A DNA stretch of 64,000 nt from Marinactinospora thermotolerans DSM 45154 (GCF_900167435.1 NZ_FUWS01000004.1:248001-312000); one strand, 5' to 3'; positions 25,050 to 34,221 are shown, counted from the stretch's first letter. Notes: a model not told the origin generated them from the letters alone. Made by a program: numbers and translations.

Positions 25050-25797
25050 ACATCCCACCTCCCGAAAAGCTTCGCCAAATGCAGTATGCGACACAAGTAG
25101 TTGCGTCATCGACATTCCGTCGCGACGAACGCCGTGAAACCGCAGAGCAATTCGTGAATTATGACAGACATCGACACCGCGAGTCCTTCTTGCCCCCTTC
25201 ACCAGGGGCACGTCGAGGTCGCCCCTCACTTCCACCCACGGGCGCCCGCGCTTCTCGGCCCGCACGGCCGAAAAGGGGTCCAGAAGACGGCCCTTTTCCC
25301 GTTGACTCCTGTTCCCCGCCTCTCGGCCGACAGGGCACGCGAGAAGACCGCCGGCGCGGCCTCCGACGCGGAAACAGCATGGAACTCCGAGAAAGCGCCC
25401 GACCCGGTCGCGATTCCCTTCAAAGGGATAACCTTCCCTTTTCCCTGTCGACGACCCCGGAAGCATCGAAACGGTTCAGGACGGCGTCTTCTCGCATCAC
25501 CGCGACGGCGGTGATGTGGGGCCGCGGTGTCGGCGTCGACGGGGTGGCGGCCCCGGGGAACCCTGTCCCGGCCGGCCGCCCCGCTCATCGGCGTGTGACC
25601 GGATCCGGCAGAGACCACGGGGAGGCTCCTACCTCTTTCCCGGTCCCGGCAGGCGGCACGTCCACCGCGGGGAGACCGTCTCCCGACAACGGACTTCCCC
25701 ATGGCCGTCGTGTCGTCCCCTCCTTATCCCGTGGACCACGGCGCCCGTGTTCTGGGAACCTTGGGCCGGCCACGGACGAGAATCGAGGAAGCACGTG
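25050..25797. other. Gene-free region with a low-GC promoter-like stretch
   Basis: Bases 25050-25190 are about 50% G+C and probably hold the promoter of the leftward tiny ORFs and peptidase (a CATAAT hexamer reads leftward near 25156-25161). From 25200 to 25780 the DNA returns to high G+C with no recognisable product in any frame. The last part precedes the DUF1772 gene. Confidence 0.5.
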
Positions 25798-26304
25798 ATG
25801 CCTGGAGCGTTGATGACCGCCTCGCTACTGATCGCCACACTGACCACGGGCCTCTTGGCGGGTCTGTTCCAATCCTTCGTGATGTCGGTGATGCCGGGGC
25901 TCGCCCGTTCCTCGGACCGGACCTTCGTCGAGGCGATGCGCCGGATCAACGAGGCGATCATCAACCCCTGGCTCTTCCTCGTCCTGTTCGGCTCGCCGGT
26001 GTCGTCGCTGGTCGCCGCCGTCCTGCTGTTCCGGGACGGTTCGCCGGCGGCGGTGTGGACGCTGGCCGCCCTCCTCCTGTCCGTCGCGACGTTCCTGATC
26101 ACCGCAGCCGCCAACGTTCCCCTCAACAACGCGCTCGCCGCGTCGGAGTCGATGGGCGGGGACGACGCCCCGGCGCGGGCCCGCAGGTCCTTCGAGAGGG
26201 CGTGGGTGCGGTGGAATGTCGCCCGTACGATGACCTCGGTCGCCGCGTTCGCCTGCCTGGCCTGGGCGTTGATCCTCCATGGGGCGGCGTCCACGGGCGC
26301 GTGA
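25798..26304 (+). CDS. DUF1772/anthrone-oxygenase-like membrane protein
   Basis: A 168-residue protein with four hydrophobic helices (LLIATLTTGLLAGLFQSFVM, NPWLFLVLFGSPVSSLVAAV, WTLAALLLSVATFLITAAAN, MTSVAAFACLAWALILHG) and the family motif VPLNNALA after helix 3. DUF1772 proteins include fungal anthrone oxygenases but most bacterial members are uncharacterised. ATG 25798 is preceded by GAGGA at a suitable distance; GTG 25795 is an alternative. Probably monocistronic. Confidence 0.85.
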   Translation: MPGALMTASLLIATLTTGLLAGLFQSFVMSVMPGLARSSDRTFVEAMRRINEAIINPWLFLVLFGSPVSSLVAAVLLFRDGSPAAVWTLAALLLSVATFLITAAANVPLNNALAASESMGGDDAPARARRSFERAWVRWNVARTMTSVAAFACLAWALILHGAASTGA

Positions 26305-26481
26305 CGGGGTCTGCCGCTCCAGCGCGCCATCGTGGGGCGACGCGGGTCGCCGGGGTCCGCGGCCGGTCGTCGCGGTAGACCGTTCCCACGTGTCGCGCTC
26401 ACGGGGAGCGGCGCGCACCACCGTGGACGCCCGTCCTCTCCCGCGATGGCGCGTGGCTGCGCGCGGGCCTACGGTGGGGGC

Positions 26482-27309
26482 ATGTCGAGCAGTCCCCTCC
26501 CGGCCCGGCCCACGCGTGGCCACCTCACCCTCCCCGACGGCCGGCGCCTCTCCCATCTCGACTTCGGACCGCACGGGGGCCGCCCCCTGCTCGCGCTCCA
26601 CGGTCACCTCGGCGAAGGCGCCGATTTCGCGGAGCTGGCCGCGGCCCTGGGGGCCGACGGGTGGCGGGTGATCGCACCCGATCAGCGGGGACACGGCGAC
26701 TCCGACCGGGCGGAGCGCTACGACCGGGACGGGTATCTCGACGACCTCCGTGTCCTGCTCGCCCACCTGGGCCTCGACGATCGCCCTCTGCCCGTCCTGG
26801 GACACTCCCTCGGCGCGGTCAACGGCTATCACCTGGCCGCGGACCGGCCCGACATCGTGAGCGCCCTGATCAATATCGACGGGCCCGCGTATCTGCCCGT
26901 GGTGGACCCCGCTCCACTGTCCTTCCTGCTCGGTCTGCCCTACACCGCCCGCACACGCGGGGATCTCCTCGCCGCCTGCGGCCCCCTGGCCCCCCTGCTG
27001 GAGGGGGGACTGCGGCCGCATCGCGACGGTTGGCGGCTCGGCTGCCACCCCGAGGACATGGTCGACTCGGACACCCGCCTGCTCGGCGACCACTGGCACC
27101 GATGGCTGGCCTCCGACTGCCCTGCGCTGCTCCTGCACGGCACCGCGAGCACCGTCCTGCCCACCGCCCAGGCACGCGAGATGGCCGCCCGACGCCGCGG
27201 CACCGTCCTGGTCGAACTGGAGGCCGATCACTGGGTCCACCTGCGGAGGCCGAAGGAGTCGGCGGAGGCGATCCGTCGGTTCCTGCGCGAGGGCGGGGTG
27301 GTCCGGTGA
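26482..27309 (+). CDS. Alpha/beta hydrolase
   Basis: A 275-residue hydrolase. LLALHGHLGEGADF is the oxyanion segment, VIAPDQRGHGDSDRAERYDR the strand-4 turn, LPVLGHSLGAVNGYHLAADR the nucleophile elbow and ADHWVHLRRP the His loop. The sequence RYDRDGYLDDLRVLLAHLGL resembles the fluoroacetate/haloacetate dehalogenase-like and epoxide-hydrolase-like group, but substrate is not predictable. A G-rich stretch before ATG 26482 may serve as ribosome site. Confidence 0.87.
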   Translation: MSSSPLPARPTRGHLTLPDGRRLSHLDFGPHGGRPLLALHGHLGEGADFAELAAALGADGWRVIAPDQRGHGDSDRAERYDRDGYLDDLRVLLAHLGLDDRPLPVLGHSLGAVNGYHLAADRPDIVSALINIDGPAYLPVVDPAPLSFLLGLPYTARTRGDLLAACGPLAPLLEGGLRPHRDGWRLGCHPEDMVDSDTRLLGDHWHRWLASDCPALLLHGTASTVLPTAQAREMAARRRGTVLVELEADHWVHLRRPKESAEAIRRFLREGGVVR

Positions 27310-27497
27310 GCCGGCCCGCGCGCCGTCCGGGGGAGCGCCGGTGGCGGTTGGACGAGTAGCGGTGTCCGACGGCTTCGGAATCGTGTCGGGGGCGGGCGCG
27401 TGCCGTGTTCCTCCGCTCCCGCCCGGATGACGGGCTGGGGCGCGGCCCCGGATCCATCGGCGCGGGCCGTTTCATGCGCTTTTGCCGGGCGCATACA

Positions 27498-27535
27498 CCG
27501 GGCCCGTCCATCCCGGCAGAGATGGACGGGCCCGG
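27498..27535. terminator. Strong 15-bp stem terminator
   Basis: Perfect arms CCGGGCCCGTCCATC and GATGGACGGGCCCGG around an 8-base loop, 40 bases beyond the stop of the leftward secreted-peptide gene. Probably bidirectional. Confidence 0.75.
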
Positions 27536-27574
27536 CCGTTTCCGTTGGTGTGGAAGTTCGTGTCAGCGGTCTGT

Positions 27575-27760
27575 CTACCAGTACCAGCCGCCCCAGCCCC
27601 AAGTGGAGGAGTACACACTGCTGTATCCGGCTCCGTAGGGACCGGCGTAGGACCAGGAGGACCCGTAGAAGGTGTCCGCCATTGCCACGGCGGGAGCGCC
27701 GAGCGCCAGCGTAGGGGCGACGACACCGGCAAACAGGATCCTGCTCAGGGTCTTCTTCAT
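27575..27760 (-). CDS. Small secreted Tyr/Trp/Gly/Ser-rich peptide
   Basis: A 61-residue precursor. ATG 27760 follows AGGAAG. Residues 1-29 form a signal peptide (MKKTLSRILFAGVVAPTLAL, then GAPAVAMA with AMA-D as the likely cleavage site). The mature part of about 33 residues is almost only Gly, Ser, Tyr, Trp (TFYGSSWSYAGPYGAGYSS, ending STWGWGGWYW) with no Cys or Lys and one acidic residue. Followed by a strong terminator. Similar short secreted peptides occur in actinomycetes without known roles; the very aromatic tail suggests self-assembly or wall binding (inference). Confidence 0.75.
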   Translation of the reverse strand: MKKTLSRILFAGVVAPTLALGAPAVAMADTFYGSSWSYAGPYGAGYSSVYSSTWGWGGWYW

Positions 27761-28544
27761 AAGCAACCGCTTCCTCTCAGCTATCCGGGCCGGCTGTGGG
27801 CCGGACCGGGCTCCAACGGATCCGGAGCTACCCCCCATGTTTCTCGCGGGGCACCCCAATACCCAACAGGGGAAAGGTGAGCGCTACACAAAAACACGCG
27901 GGAAGAAGGAGGTTGACATCCAGAAGCGCCTGGAGTACGAAAGTCCGCCGGTGGGAACGTCCTCACCAGGCCGAACGCGGCCACGACGGCCTACGGTCGC
28001 CGTCCCCTCGAGGACAGCGATCCCTCCCCAGGGCCGAGCATGTTCGGTGGCCATGAAAGCGAGAGGCTTTCACATCGCCGCAGCTGGCGCGATATAGCAC
28101 AATATGGCCGGTTTTCGGCAATATTTACCTTGGTAGTTCCGTGGCCCATGGCCGAGGCCCCCACGGATCGATCCGCAACGCCGTTCACCATGAGGGCTCT
28201 TCACGGCCGGCTCGCAGTCGGGCTCCGCGGTACGGCGAGAGCGCGGATGACCTGACGTCCGCCCGGGACCGTGGCGGCCGGAATCACACGGGGCGGACCC
28301 CGGCCGTTCTCGACACGGGACACCGGCCGGGCGGCGGGTCGGGCGCAGCCGGGTCGCGCCGGAACGCAGGTCACCCCGGCCGTCTTCGCCTCGGGACCCG
28401 GGCGTTCACGGACGCGCTCGCGGTCGCCGACGCTCTCGCCGCGTCCGCGAGAGCGAGGACCGGGACTTCACGCGGGCCGCCGCGGCTCGCCATTTCCCCG
28501 AGGGGGGCGGCGGCTCACCGCATCCGCACATCCGCGACCCCCGC
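27761..28544. other. Long gene-free region
   Basis: About 780 bases. The part nearest the secreted-peptide gene (27761-27930) is its 5' leader and promoter. Around 28060-28140 there is an A/T-richer island (for example CGATATAGCACAATATGG) that could be a promoter without an associated gene. No convincing ORF on either strand. Confidence 0.5.
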
Positions 28545-28572
28545 TTGCGCGGCAAGTATTCAGTGTTACTAT
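28545..28572 (+). promoter_or_regulatory. Probable padR promoter
   Basis: TTGCGC (28545-28550), 16 bases, TACTAT (28567-28572), 42 bases before the padR start. A TACT...AGTA inverted repeat (28567-28581) overlaps the -10 hexamer and may be the PadR site. Confidence 0.45.
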
Positions 28573-28614
28573 GTACCAGTAGTCAGCGTCACCAAGTAGC
28601 TGAGGAGGTGTTCC

Positions 28615-28944
28615 GTGGGCAAGCAGATGACGGAGATGCTCAAGGGCACGCTGGAGGGCATCGTCCTCGCGATCCTGTCCGGCCGGTCCGCGTACGGCTA
28701 CGAGATCACGGCGTGGCTACGCGATCAGGGCTTCTCCGACATCGCCGAGGGCACCGTCTACGCGTTGCTGGTCAGGATCGAAAAGCGCGGCCTCGTCGAC
28801 GTGGAGAAGGTCCCGTCCGAGAAGGGGCCGCCGCGCAAGGTGTACTCCCTCAACGCTCAGGGACGGGAGTACCTCGAAGAGTTCTGGAGGACCTGGAGCT
28901 TCCTCGCGGAACGGATCGAACAGCTCCGCACAGGAGGCAGGTGA
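28615..28944 (+). CDS. PadR family transcriptional regulator
   Basis: A 109-residue PadR protein. MLKGTLEGIVLAILSGRSAY with GYEITAWLRDQGF is the canonical N-terminus, AEGTVYALLVRIEKRGLVDV the recognition helix, and KGPPRKVYSLNAQGREYL the wing. GTG at 28615 has GAGGAGG upstream. It is cotranscribed with a DUF1048 gene two bases downstream, a frequent pairing. PadR proteins of this short type usually repress a membrane transporter or their own operon in response to a small molecule. Confidence 0.95.
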   Translation: MGKQMTEMLKGTLEGIVLAILSGRSAYGYEITAWLRDQGFSDIAEGTVYALLVRIEKRGLVDVEKVPSEKGPPRKVYSLNAQGREYLEEFWRTWSFLAERIEQLRTGGR

Positions 28945-28946
28945 CC

Positions 28947-29318
28947 ATGTCCGACGTCGAAAAGAGCGGCTTCCTCTCCAAGGTGATCGGCCCCAAGCGG
29001 CGATGGCGGGAGTACAAGGCGCGCGTGAGGCGGCTTCCGTCGAACTACCGCACGGCGGTCGACGCGATCGAGCGGTACCTGATGCATTTCGTGCCGACCG
29101 ACGGCGACAGCAGCGCCTCGATGTTCGAGGACCTCGCCGGCCTGTTCGAACAGGCCGTGGCGGACGGGACCCCGATCCGCAAGATCGTCGGGGAGGACCC
29201 GGTGGAGTTCGCCGAGGCGTTCGTCCAGAACTACTCGGAGGGCGGCTACGCCCCCGCCCGCGAACGCAAGCGGCTGACCGACGCCATCGCGCGCGCCGAG
29301 GAGGAACGTCCCCACTGA
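28947..29318 (+). CDS. DUF1048 protein
   Basis: A 123-residue helical protein whose layout (WREYKARVRRLPSNYRTAVD, AIERYLMHF, then SMFEDLAGLFEQAVADGTPI, RKIVGEDPVEFAEAFVQNYS) matches DUF1048, a small family typically encoded directly after padR. ATG 28947 follows the padR stop by two bases with GGAGG just upstream. Function unknown; genetic linkage suggests it modulates PadR or acts in the same stress response. Confidence 0.85.
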   Translation: MSDVEKSGFLSKVIGPKRRWREYKARVRRLPSNYRTAVDAIERYLMHFVPTDGDSSASMFEDLAGLFEQAVADGTPIRKIVGEDPVEFAEAFVQNYSEGGYAPARERKRLTDAIARAEEERPH

Positions 29319-29667
29319 TCGCGCGCACCCGCTCGCCACGTATCCCACGGACCTGACCCCGACACGCGGGTCCGCCGCCGAACTCGTCGGCTTCACCCCA
29401 CCGGCCCGCCCCGGCCGAGGCCGACGACTTCGGCGGTCGTCATCGTCGCCGTCGAAGTGCCCCCTTCCCGCCGGCACGCGCCCGACCCTCTGACGGCACG
29501 AGATCACCGCCGCCCCGACGCCGCCTGCCGGCCCCGGTTCGCGCGGCCACCGCCGGGGCCAAGGCCGGCCGGACCAGCCTCCCCTCCTGCCCCCCTACGG
29601 CACTCGCCAAGCCACGCGTGCCACGCCGGGTCAGGGCCACAGACCGAACATCCACGCAAGGAGATCC
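29319..29667. other. Intergenic region, no gene seen
   Basis: About 350 G/C-rich bases between the DUF1048 gene and the serine hydrolase gene; only the AAGGAG at its right end is recognisable. Could still be one transcript. Confidence 0.45.
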
Positions 29668-30903
29668 ATGATGGGCCACAACACCGGCGGTTTCTCCAGA
29701 AAAGGGCTTCGCGGACTGCGCGACGTGCTGGAACGGCACGTGGAGTCCGGGAAGATCCCCGGACTCGTCGCCCTGGTCAGCCGGGATGGTGAGACGCACG
29801 TCGAAGCGGTCGGGACGATGCGCCACGACGGTGGCGCGCCGATGCGTCGCGACACCATCTTCCGGATGGCCTCGACGTCCAAGCCGCTCGCGGTCGCGGC
29901 GACGATGATCCTGCTCGACGAGTGCAGATTGCGGCTGGACGAGCCGGTCGACGAGTGGCTGCCCGAACTCGCCGACCGGCAGGTGCTCACGCGGGCCGAC
30001 GGCCCGCTGGACGACACCGTGCCGGCGCGGCGGCCGATCACCGTGCGCGACCTGCTGACCTCCACGTTCGGGCTCGGACTGGATACCACGTCGATGGGCT
30101 CCCCGATCCAGGCCGCGCTCTTCGAACGGGGGATCTACGGCCAGGAATGGCTGTTGCCCGCGGTGGAGCCGGATGAGTGGATGCGCCGCCTGGGAACGCT
30201 CCCGTTGAGCTACCAGCCCGGGGAACGGTGGCAGTACAACGTCGCCGACGACGTGCTCGGCGTGCTGGTCGCCAGGGTCACCGGCCAGTCGTTCGAGTCG
30301 TTCCTACGCGAGCGCGTCCTCGACCCGCTGGGCATGAGGGACACCGGTTTCCACGTGCCCGCCGCCAAGATCGACCGATTGCCGCCCCTCTACGCCCCCG
30401 ATCCGCGGACCGGGGAGTTCATCGTGGCGGACGAGGCCACGGGGGGACACCACAGCAGACCTCCGGCGTTCCAGTCGGGCGGCGGCGGACTGGACTCGAC
30501 CGTCGACGACTACCACGCCTACTTCCGGATGCTGCTGAACCGCGGGATGCACGGGACCCAGCGGATCCTGTCCCGGCCCGCCGTCGAGCTGATGACCACC
30601 AACCGCCTCACGCGCGAGCAGCTGGCCGCCCGGGACGTCTGGGCCCGCGCCGTCGTCCATCTGGCGCACGGGCAGGGTCAGCACGGCGGCTGGGGTTTCG
30701 GGATGGCGGTGCGCACCTACCGTGGCGACTTCGCGCCCATCGGCCAGTTCGGCTGGGACGGTGGAGCCGGCACCTCCACCTACGCCGATCCGGAGAACCG
30801 GCTCGTCGGGATCCTGCTCACCCAGGTCGGGATGTCCACCCCGGATTCGATGCGGGCCATCCACGACTTCTGGACCACCCTCTACCAGGCGATCGACGAC
30901 TGA
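29668..30903 (+). CDS. Beta-lactamase family serine hydrolase (class C-like)
   Basis: A 411-residue protein (409 if the second ATG at 29671 is used; AAGGAG lies 8 bases before that one). Motifs: SxxK as FRMASTSKPLA, YxN as WQYNVADDVLG, and WDGGAGTSTY in place of the KTG/HxG box. No signal peptide, so probably cytoplasmic. This architecture fits the EstB/LovD-like esterases or 1,4-butanediol-diacrylate-esterase group more than true beta-lactamases. It may lie in the padR regulon. Confidence 0.88.
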   Translation: MMGHNTGGFSRKGLRGLRDVLERHVESGKIPGLVALVSRDGETHVEAVGTMRHDGGAPMRRDTIFRMASTSKPLAVAATMILLDECRLRLDEPVDEWLPELADRQVLTRADGPLDDTVPARRPITVRDLLTSTFGLGLDTTSMGSPIQAALFERGIYGQEWLLPAVEPDEWMRRLGTLPLSYQPGERWQYNVADDVLGVLVARVTGQSFESFLRERVLDPLGMRDTGFHVPAAKIDRLPPLYAPDPRTGEFIVADEATGGHHSRPPAFQSGGGGLDSTVDDYHAYFRMLLNRGMHGTQRILSRPAVELMTTNRLTREQLAARDVWARAVVHLAHGQGQHGGWGFGMAVRTYRGDFAPIGQFGWDGGAGTSTYADPENRLVGILLTQVGMSTPDSMRAIHDFWTTLYQAIDD

Positions 30904-31050
30904 CGACGAACCGCACCGTCTCGGTCCTGTTCACCCGGGCGACCGGGATCCCTGGCCCCGGGCATCGACGGGACCGCACCTCACCATCGTGTCGGCACCA
31001 GACCTCGGGACAGGTTCGATCGGGCAGCCGACCGGGCGGCGGCCCGGGGC

Positions 31051-31586
31051 TCAGGAGGTGAGTCCGGCGAAGGGGGCCGTGCGGATGCGCCACTGGCCGT
31101 CGTCCATCAGCCACAGGAGCAGGTCCTCGGCCAGCTCTTCCTCGGTCCTTCGGGGTAGGCGAGGTTGACGGTGGCGATCGGGGTCTCGCCGCTGGTGTCG
31201 GTGCCCATCTCGACCGACTCGATCTCCGCGACGTCGGCGCCGGTGAAGCCCTCGGCGTAGGTGGGGAACGCCGGCACGCACTCGGTCTCCGAGGGTTCCC
31301 GAGGACATGGTGGTGGGCGTGACCGAGGCGTGCGCCGCCTCCTCGATGATCGCGCAGCCGACCTCGCCGTCACCGTCGCGTACCGCGGCGAGGAAGTCCT
31401 CCGCCACGGCACGCGCCTCCGCCGAGCCCTCCCCCTCGGCGGCCGTCAGGGGCGAGGAGGGCGCGGCCTCCTCGGGCGCGGGCTCGGAGGGCTCCTCCCC
31501 TGCGGTCGTGCCGTCACCGCACACGGAGAGCATCACGACGATGGGAGGCGCGCAGAGCAGGGTTCTCTTCCTCTGGGGGCCTTCAT
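31051..31586 (-). pseudogene. Frameshifted lipoprotein gene
   Basis: Starting from ATG 31586 and allowing one missing base in the C-run (plus-strand GGGGG at 31575-31579), the product has a lipoprotein signal: KRTLLCAPPIVVMLSVCGDG with lipobox LSVC. A Pro/Glu linker follows, then a DUF4878-like domain (ARAVAEDFLAAVRDGDGEVG, CAIIEEAAHASVTP). The middle (ECVPAFPTYAEGFTGADVAE) is in another frame, and the end (LAEDLLLWLMDDGQWRIRT) returns to the first. Three small indels explain everything, so sequencing errors are as likely as real decay. Confidence 0.6.
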
Positions 31587-31864
31587 TCCGGGGGAGGGGA
31601 CGTGCCGCCACCACATCTGCACCCTGCCGGCGACACCGCGCGGCGCGGCCTTCCCCGGTCCGCGCCCAGAACTCCTGGGGGTCGGGGGAAGCGGGGCCAC
31701 CCCTTCCAGACGACGTGTGCCGCGGTGTGCCCGTCAACCCCGTCGAGGGGTTCCCCGGCGGCCACGCCGGACGATCCCGGTGGCACCTCGCCCACGAACA
31801 CCACGAAACTCGGCGATGACACTCTGTTGACATGCCTGTTACATTCCCGTACTTTTTGAAGTCC
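31587..31864. other. Region between the lipoprotein gene and pectate lyase promoter
   Basis: G/C-rich with no gene visible; the right end (31810-31860) becomes A/T-richer and includes TTGACATGCCTGTTACATTC, with TTGACA and a TACATT-like hexamer that could form the pectate lyase promoter. Confidence 0.45.
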
Positions 31865-31878
31865 GGAAAGCGCTTCCC
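31865..31878. promoter_or_regulatory. LacI-type operator upstream of pectate lyase
   Basis: GGAAAGCGCTTCCC, a near-palindrome centred on AGCGCT, lies just downstream of the probable promoter and about 115 bases before the gene. Such sites are typical for LacI-family repressors of actinomycete polysaccharide-degradation genes. Confidence 0.65.
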
Positions 31879-31994
31879 GAGTTCGTGGGGCATGGCGCCG
31901 CCCTGCGGACGCCCTGGCGGGGACACCCGTGTCCCGCCCCTGTTTCCCGCCCGCACACAGCCGGGCACTCCCTTCCCTCCAAGGAGATCCCACC

Positions 31995-32984
31995 ATGCGG
32001 GAGAACCGGAAGACGCACAGCTCACCCCATCGGTTCCGCACCGCCGCCGGTGCAGGAGCGGCCGCCGTCCTGAGCGGCGTCGCCCTCATCGCAGCCCTCC
32101 CCGGCACGGCCGGAGCCGCGCCCACCGCCCTCGCCGACACCCCCACCGGCTGGGCGAGCCAGAACGGTGGTACCACCGGCGGTGCCGGTGGTACCACCGT
32201 CCGGGTGTCCGACGCCGACGAGCTCACGGAGGCCATGTCCAGTGACGGCCCCCTGGTCATCGAGGTGGAAGGCACCATCGACCTGTCCGGGATGAACGAC
32301 GTCACCTCGGACAAGACGATCATCGGAGTCGGTTCCAACGCCACCATCACCGGCGGCGGACTCGACGTCGACTCCGCGCACAACGTCATCATCCGCAACC
32401 TGCACTTCGAGGACTGGGACGACGACGCGATCAACGTCCAGGACGGCTCCACCAACGTGTGGATCGATCACAACAGCTTCACCGGCGGCGACGACGGAGC
32501 GACCGACGTCAAGCGCGAGTCGGACTACGTGACCATCTCCTGGAACCACTACTACGACCACAGCAAGACGGCCCTTCTCGGCCACTCCGACGGTCACACC
32601 GAGGACATCGGCCACCTGCGGGTGACCTACCACCACAACTACTTCGACGGCACCGACTCCCGGCACCCCCGGGTGCGCTTCGGCGACCAGGTGCACGTCT
32701 ACAACAACTACTTCCGTGACAACTCCGAGTACGGCGTCGCATCGACGATGGACGCCGGGGTGATCGTCGAGGCCAACTACTTCGAGAACGTGGACAACCC
32801 GACCCACGTGGGCTACGCCGACTCCGACCCCGGACGTCTGGTCGAGCGGAACAACATCTACGACAACTCCGGTGCGCCCGAGGCCGCAGGCAGTGTGAGC
32901 CCGGTCCCCTACGGCTACACGGCCGACCCGGCCCAGAACATCCCGTCCCTGGTCAGCCAGGGCGCCGGTCCCGGCAACATCTGA
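31995..32984 (+). CDS. Secreted pectate lyase (polysaccharide lyase family 1)
   Basis: A 329-residue enzyme that cleaves polygalacturonate by beta-elimination. ATG 31995 has AAGGAG upstream. Residues 1-42 form a signal peptide (basic start, AGAAAVLSGVALIAALPGTA, GAAPTA). The parallel beta-helix shows the PL1 hallmarks: NVWIDHNSFTGG, DGATDVKRESDYVTISWNHY with the Ca2+-binding Asp, and DSRHPRVRFGDQVHVYNNYF with the catalytic Arg. A terminator follows directly. LacI-type operators flank the gene. The lifestyle implied is decay of plant material. Confidence 0.93.
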   Translation: MRENRKTHSSPHRFRTAAGAGAAAVLSGVALIAALPGTAGAAPTALADTPTGWASQNGGTTGGAGGTTVRVSDADELTEAMSSDGPLVIEVEGTIDLSGMNDVTSDKTIIGVGSNATITGGGLDVDSAHNVIIRNLHFEDWDDDAINVQDGSTNVWIDHNSFTGGDDGATDVKRESDYVTISWNHYYDHSKTALLGHSDGHTEDIGHLRVTYHHNYFDGTDSRHPRVRFGDQVHVYNNYFRDNSEYGVASTMDAGVIVEANYFENVDNPTHVGYADSDPGRLVERNNIYDNSGAPEAAGSVSPVPYGYTADPAQNIPSLVSQGAGPGNI

Positions 32985-32991
32985 TGAGCGG

Positions 32992-33023
32992 CCCGTGGGG
33001 CGTGGTCCATCACGCCCCACGGG
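32992..33023 (+). terminator. Pectate lyase terminator
   Basis: Perfect 13-bp arms CCCGTGGGGCGTG/CACGCCCCACGGG with a GTCCAT loop, starting eight bases after the pectate lyase stop. Confidence 0.8.
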
Positions 33024-33035
33024 TAAGCGCTTACC
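33022..33035. promoter_or_regulatory. Second LacI-type operator, downstream of pectate lyase
   Basis: GGTAAGCGCTTACC is a perfect 14-bp palindrome sharing the AAGCGCTT core with the upstream site. It touches the terminator. No gene follows for 180 bases, so it is either the promoter of a lost neighbour or an auxiliary operator. Confidence 0.6.
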
Positions 33036-33223
33036 TTCTGTCGCCCTCCCCGCCGGCCGCCCGATGGGCCCGAGCGGGGAGGGTCGCGTGCGGACCGACC
33101 AGACGGGCGCCTCCTCGGACAGTCCCCTGCCACGGACCAGAAGCGGCGGCGAGAACCGGGAAGCCGCCGGGGAGAGGGGCGAGGAGCATCGGAGTGAAAC
33201 CCTGCTCATAGCCGTCTGGAGGC

Positions 33224-33391
33224 ATGCCGGTTGAGTTCCTCACCGATGAGCAGGCGACCCACTACGGCTGCTATGCCGAGCCGCCCTCGCACGCTCGGCC
33301 GCGGCGCGGTCCCGCTAAGGATCCACCTCGGAAATATCGATCGCGGCCCGTGGCCATGGCCGGGCTGCGGCACCGGGTAGGCATCCGGTGA
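33224..33391 (+). pseudogene. Tn3-family transposase N-terminal remnant (DUF4158)
   Basis: MPVEFLTDEQATHYGCYAEP matches the first twenty residues of Tn3-type TnpA proteins, preceded by TGGAGG. After about 25 residues the similarity is lost and the frame stops at 33391, so only the extreme 5' end survives. It marks the left side of a disturbed, lower-GC island. Confidence 0.65.
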
Positions 33392-33874
33392 GAGCAGAAC
33401 AAGATTGTGCTCTTCACAGCCAGACCATCTGAGCATCGTCGTAGGAGCCGATCTTGTACGGCGCGGCGCCTTCTAGCGGTCGCTCGACCGCCTCGCCAGC
33501 CGATGCTTGTTCGGGCCCCTCGCCATCCCGCCGCGTATCATCCTGTGCGAACGCTTCCCTCGGGGCTTGCTTGGTGGCCGTCGACTCTTTTCGGTCTTTC
33601 TCCCTTCAAGAACAGACAGCCGAGCTGTTTTCGCGTCCCACGCAGTGTTCTGGGCGGTCCGGTGGGCCTTCTTGGTCACCTCCTTGATCTTGGCGTGCCC
33701 AGGCGGCTCCTCACCGACCAGCCGCAGATCGGTCGCGGCGGACCGGCCGTCCCGCAGCATGTTGCCGGAGCGCTCCTCATTCCTCGGCCTTCGACCAGCG
33801 CCAGTTCAGCCCCCTGTCGGATGGGGATAGGTTGACTGTCGCCAGGCCGCCAGCCAACGCAAAAGGAGCCGCCC
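33392..33874. other. Decayed region right of the transposase relic
   Basis: About 480 bases at lower G+C than average. The leftward frame 33473-33760 could encode a basic 95-residue product (including KIKEVTKKAHRTAQNTAWDA) without any family or ribosome site. I regard it as probable debris. Confidence 0.4.
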
Positions 33875-34186
33875 ATGGCGACGTCGAGCAGCGCACGCAT
33901 CACCCTCCTGGTCATCTACAGCGACCGCGTGGAGGAGTGCCGCACCTTCTACACCGCCTTGGGGCTGCACTTCGAGCGTGAACAGCATGGCCGGGGACCG
34001 CAGCACTACGCCGCTGTACTCGACGATGGTTCCGTGTTCGAGATCTATCCGGCCGCCGACCGGCGCACCGGTGCGGTCCGGCTCGGCTTGAGTATTGACG
34101 GAACTCTGGCTCACCCGCCCTTGGGAGCGGGACGCCACGTGCTCACAGACCCTGATGGCCGCAAGGTCGACGTCCAAGTGGCCTAA
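33875..34186 (+). CDS. VOC (glyoxalase/bleomycin-resistance) family protein
   Basis: A 103-residue single VOC domain. ITLLVIYSDRVEECRTFYTA is the typical first strand-helix, HYAAVLDDGSVFEIYPAADR the Glu-containing metal strand, and VLTDPDGRKVDVQV the end. Short for the family (usually 115-130), lacking part of the second beta-alpha unit. ATG 33875 follows AAAGGAG. First of three same-strand genes with moderate G+C, probably acquired together. Confidence 0.8.
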   Translation: MATSSSARITLLVIYSDRVEECRTFYTALGLHFEREQHGRGPQHYAAVLDDGSVFEIYPAADRRTGAVRLGLSIDGTLAHPPLGAGRHVLTDPDGRKVDVQVA

Positions 34187-34221
34187 GCTACCCGTCCTGT
34201 CCCACCGCACTGGAGGACCTT

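Noticed and set aside
27860-28100. c-di-AMP (ydaO-type) riboswitch before the secreted-peptide gene
   Set aside because: The leader is long enough, but I could not find the conserved core elements or pairing.
33473-33760. Leftward 95-codon basic ORF
   Set aside because: No ribosome site, no family, located in debris between a transposase relic and the VOC gene.
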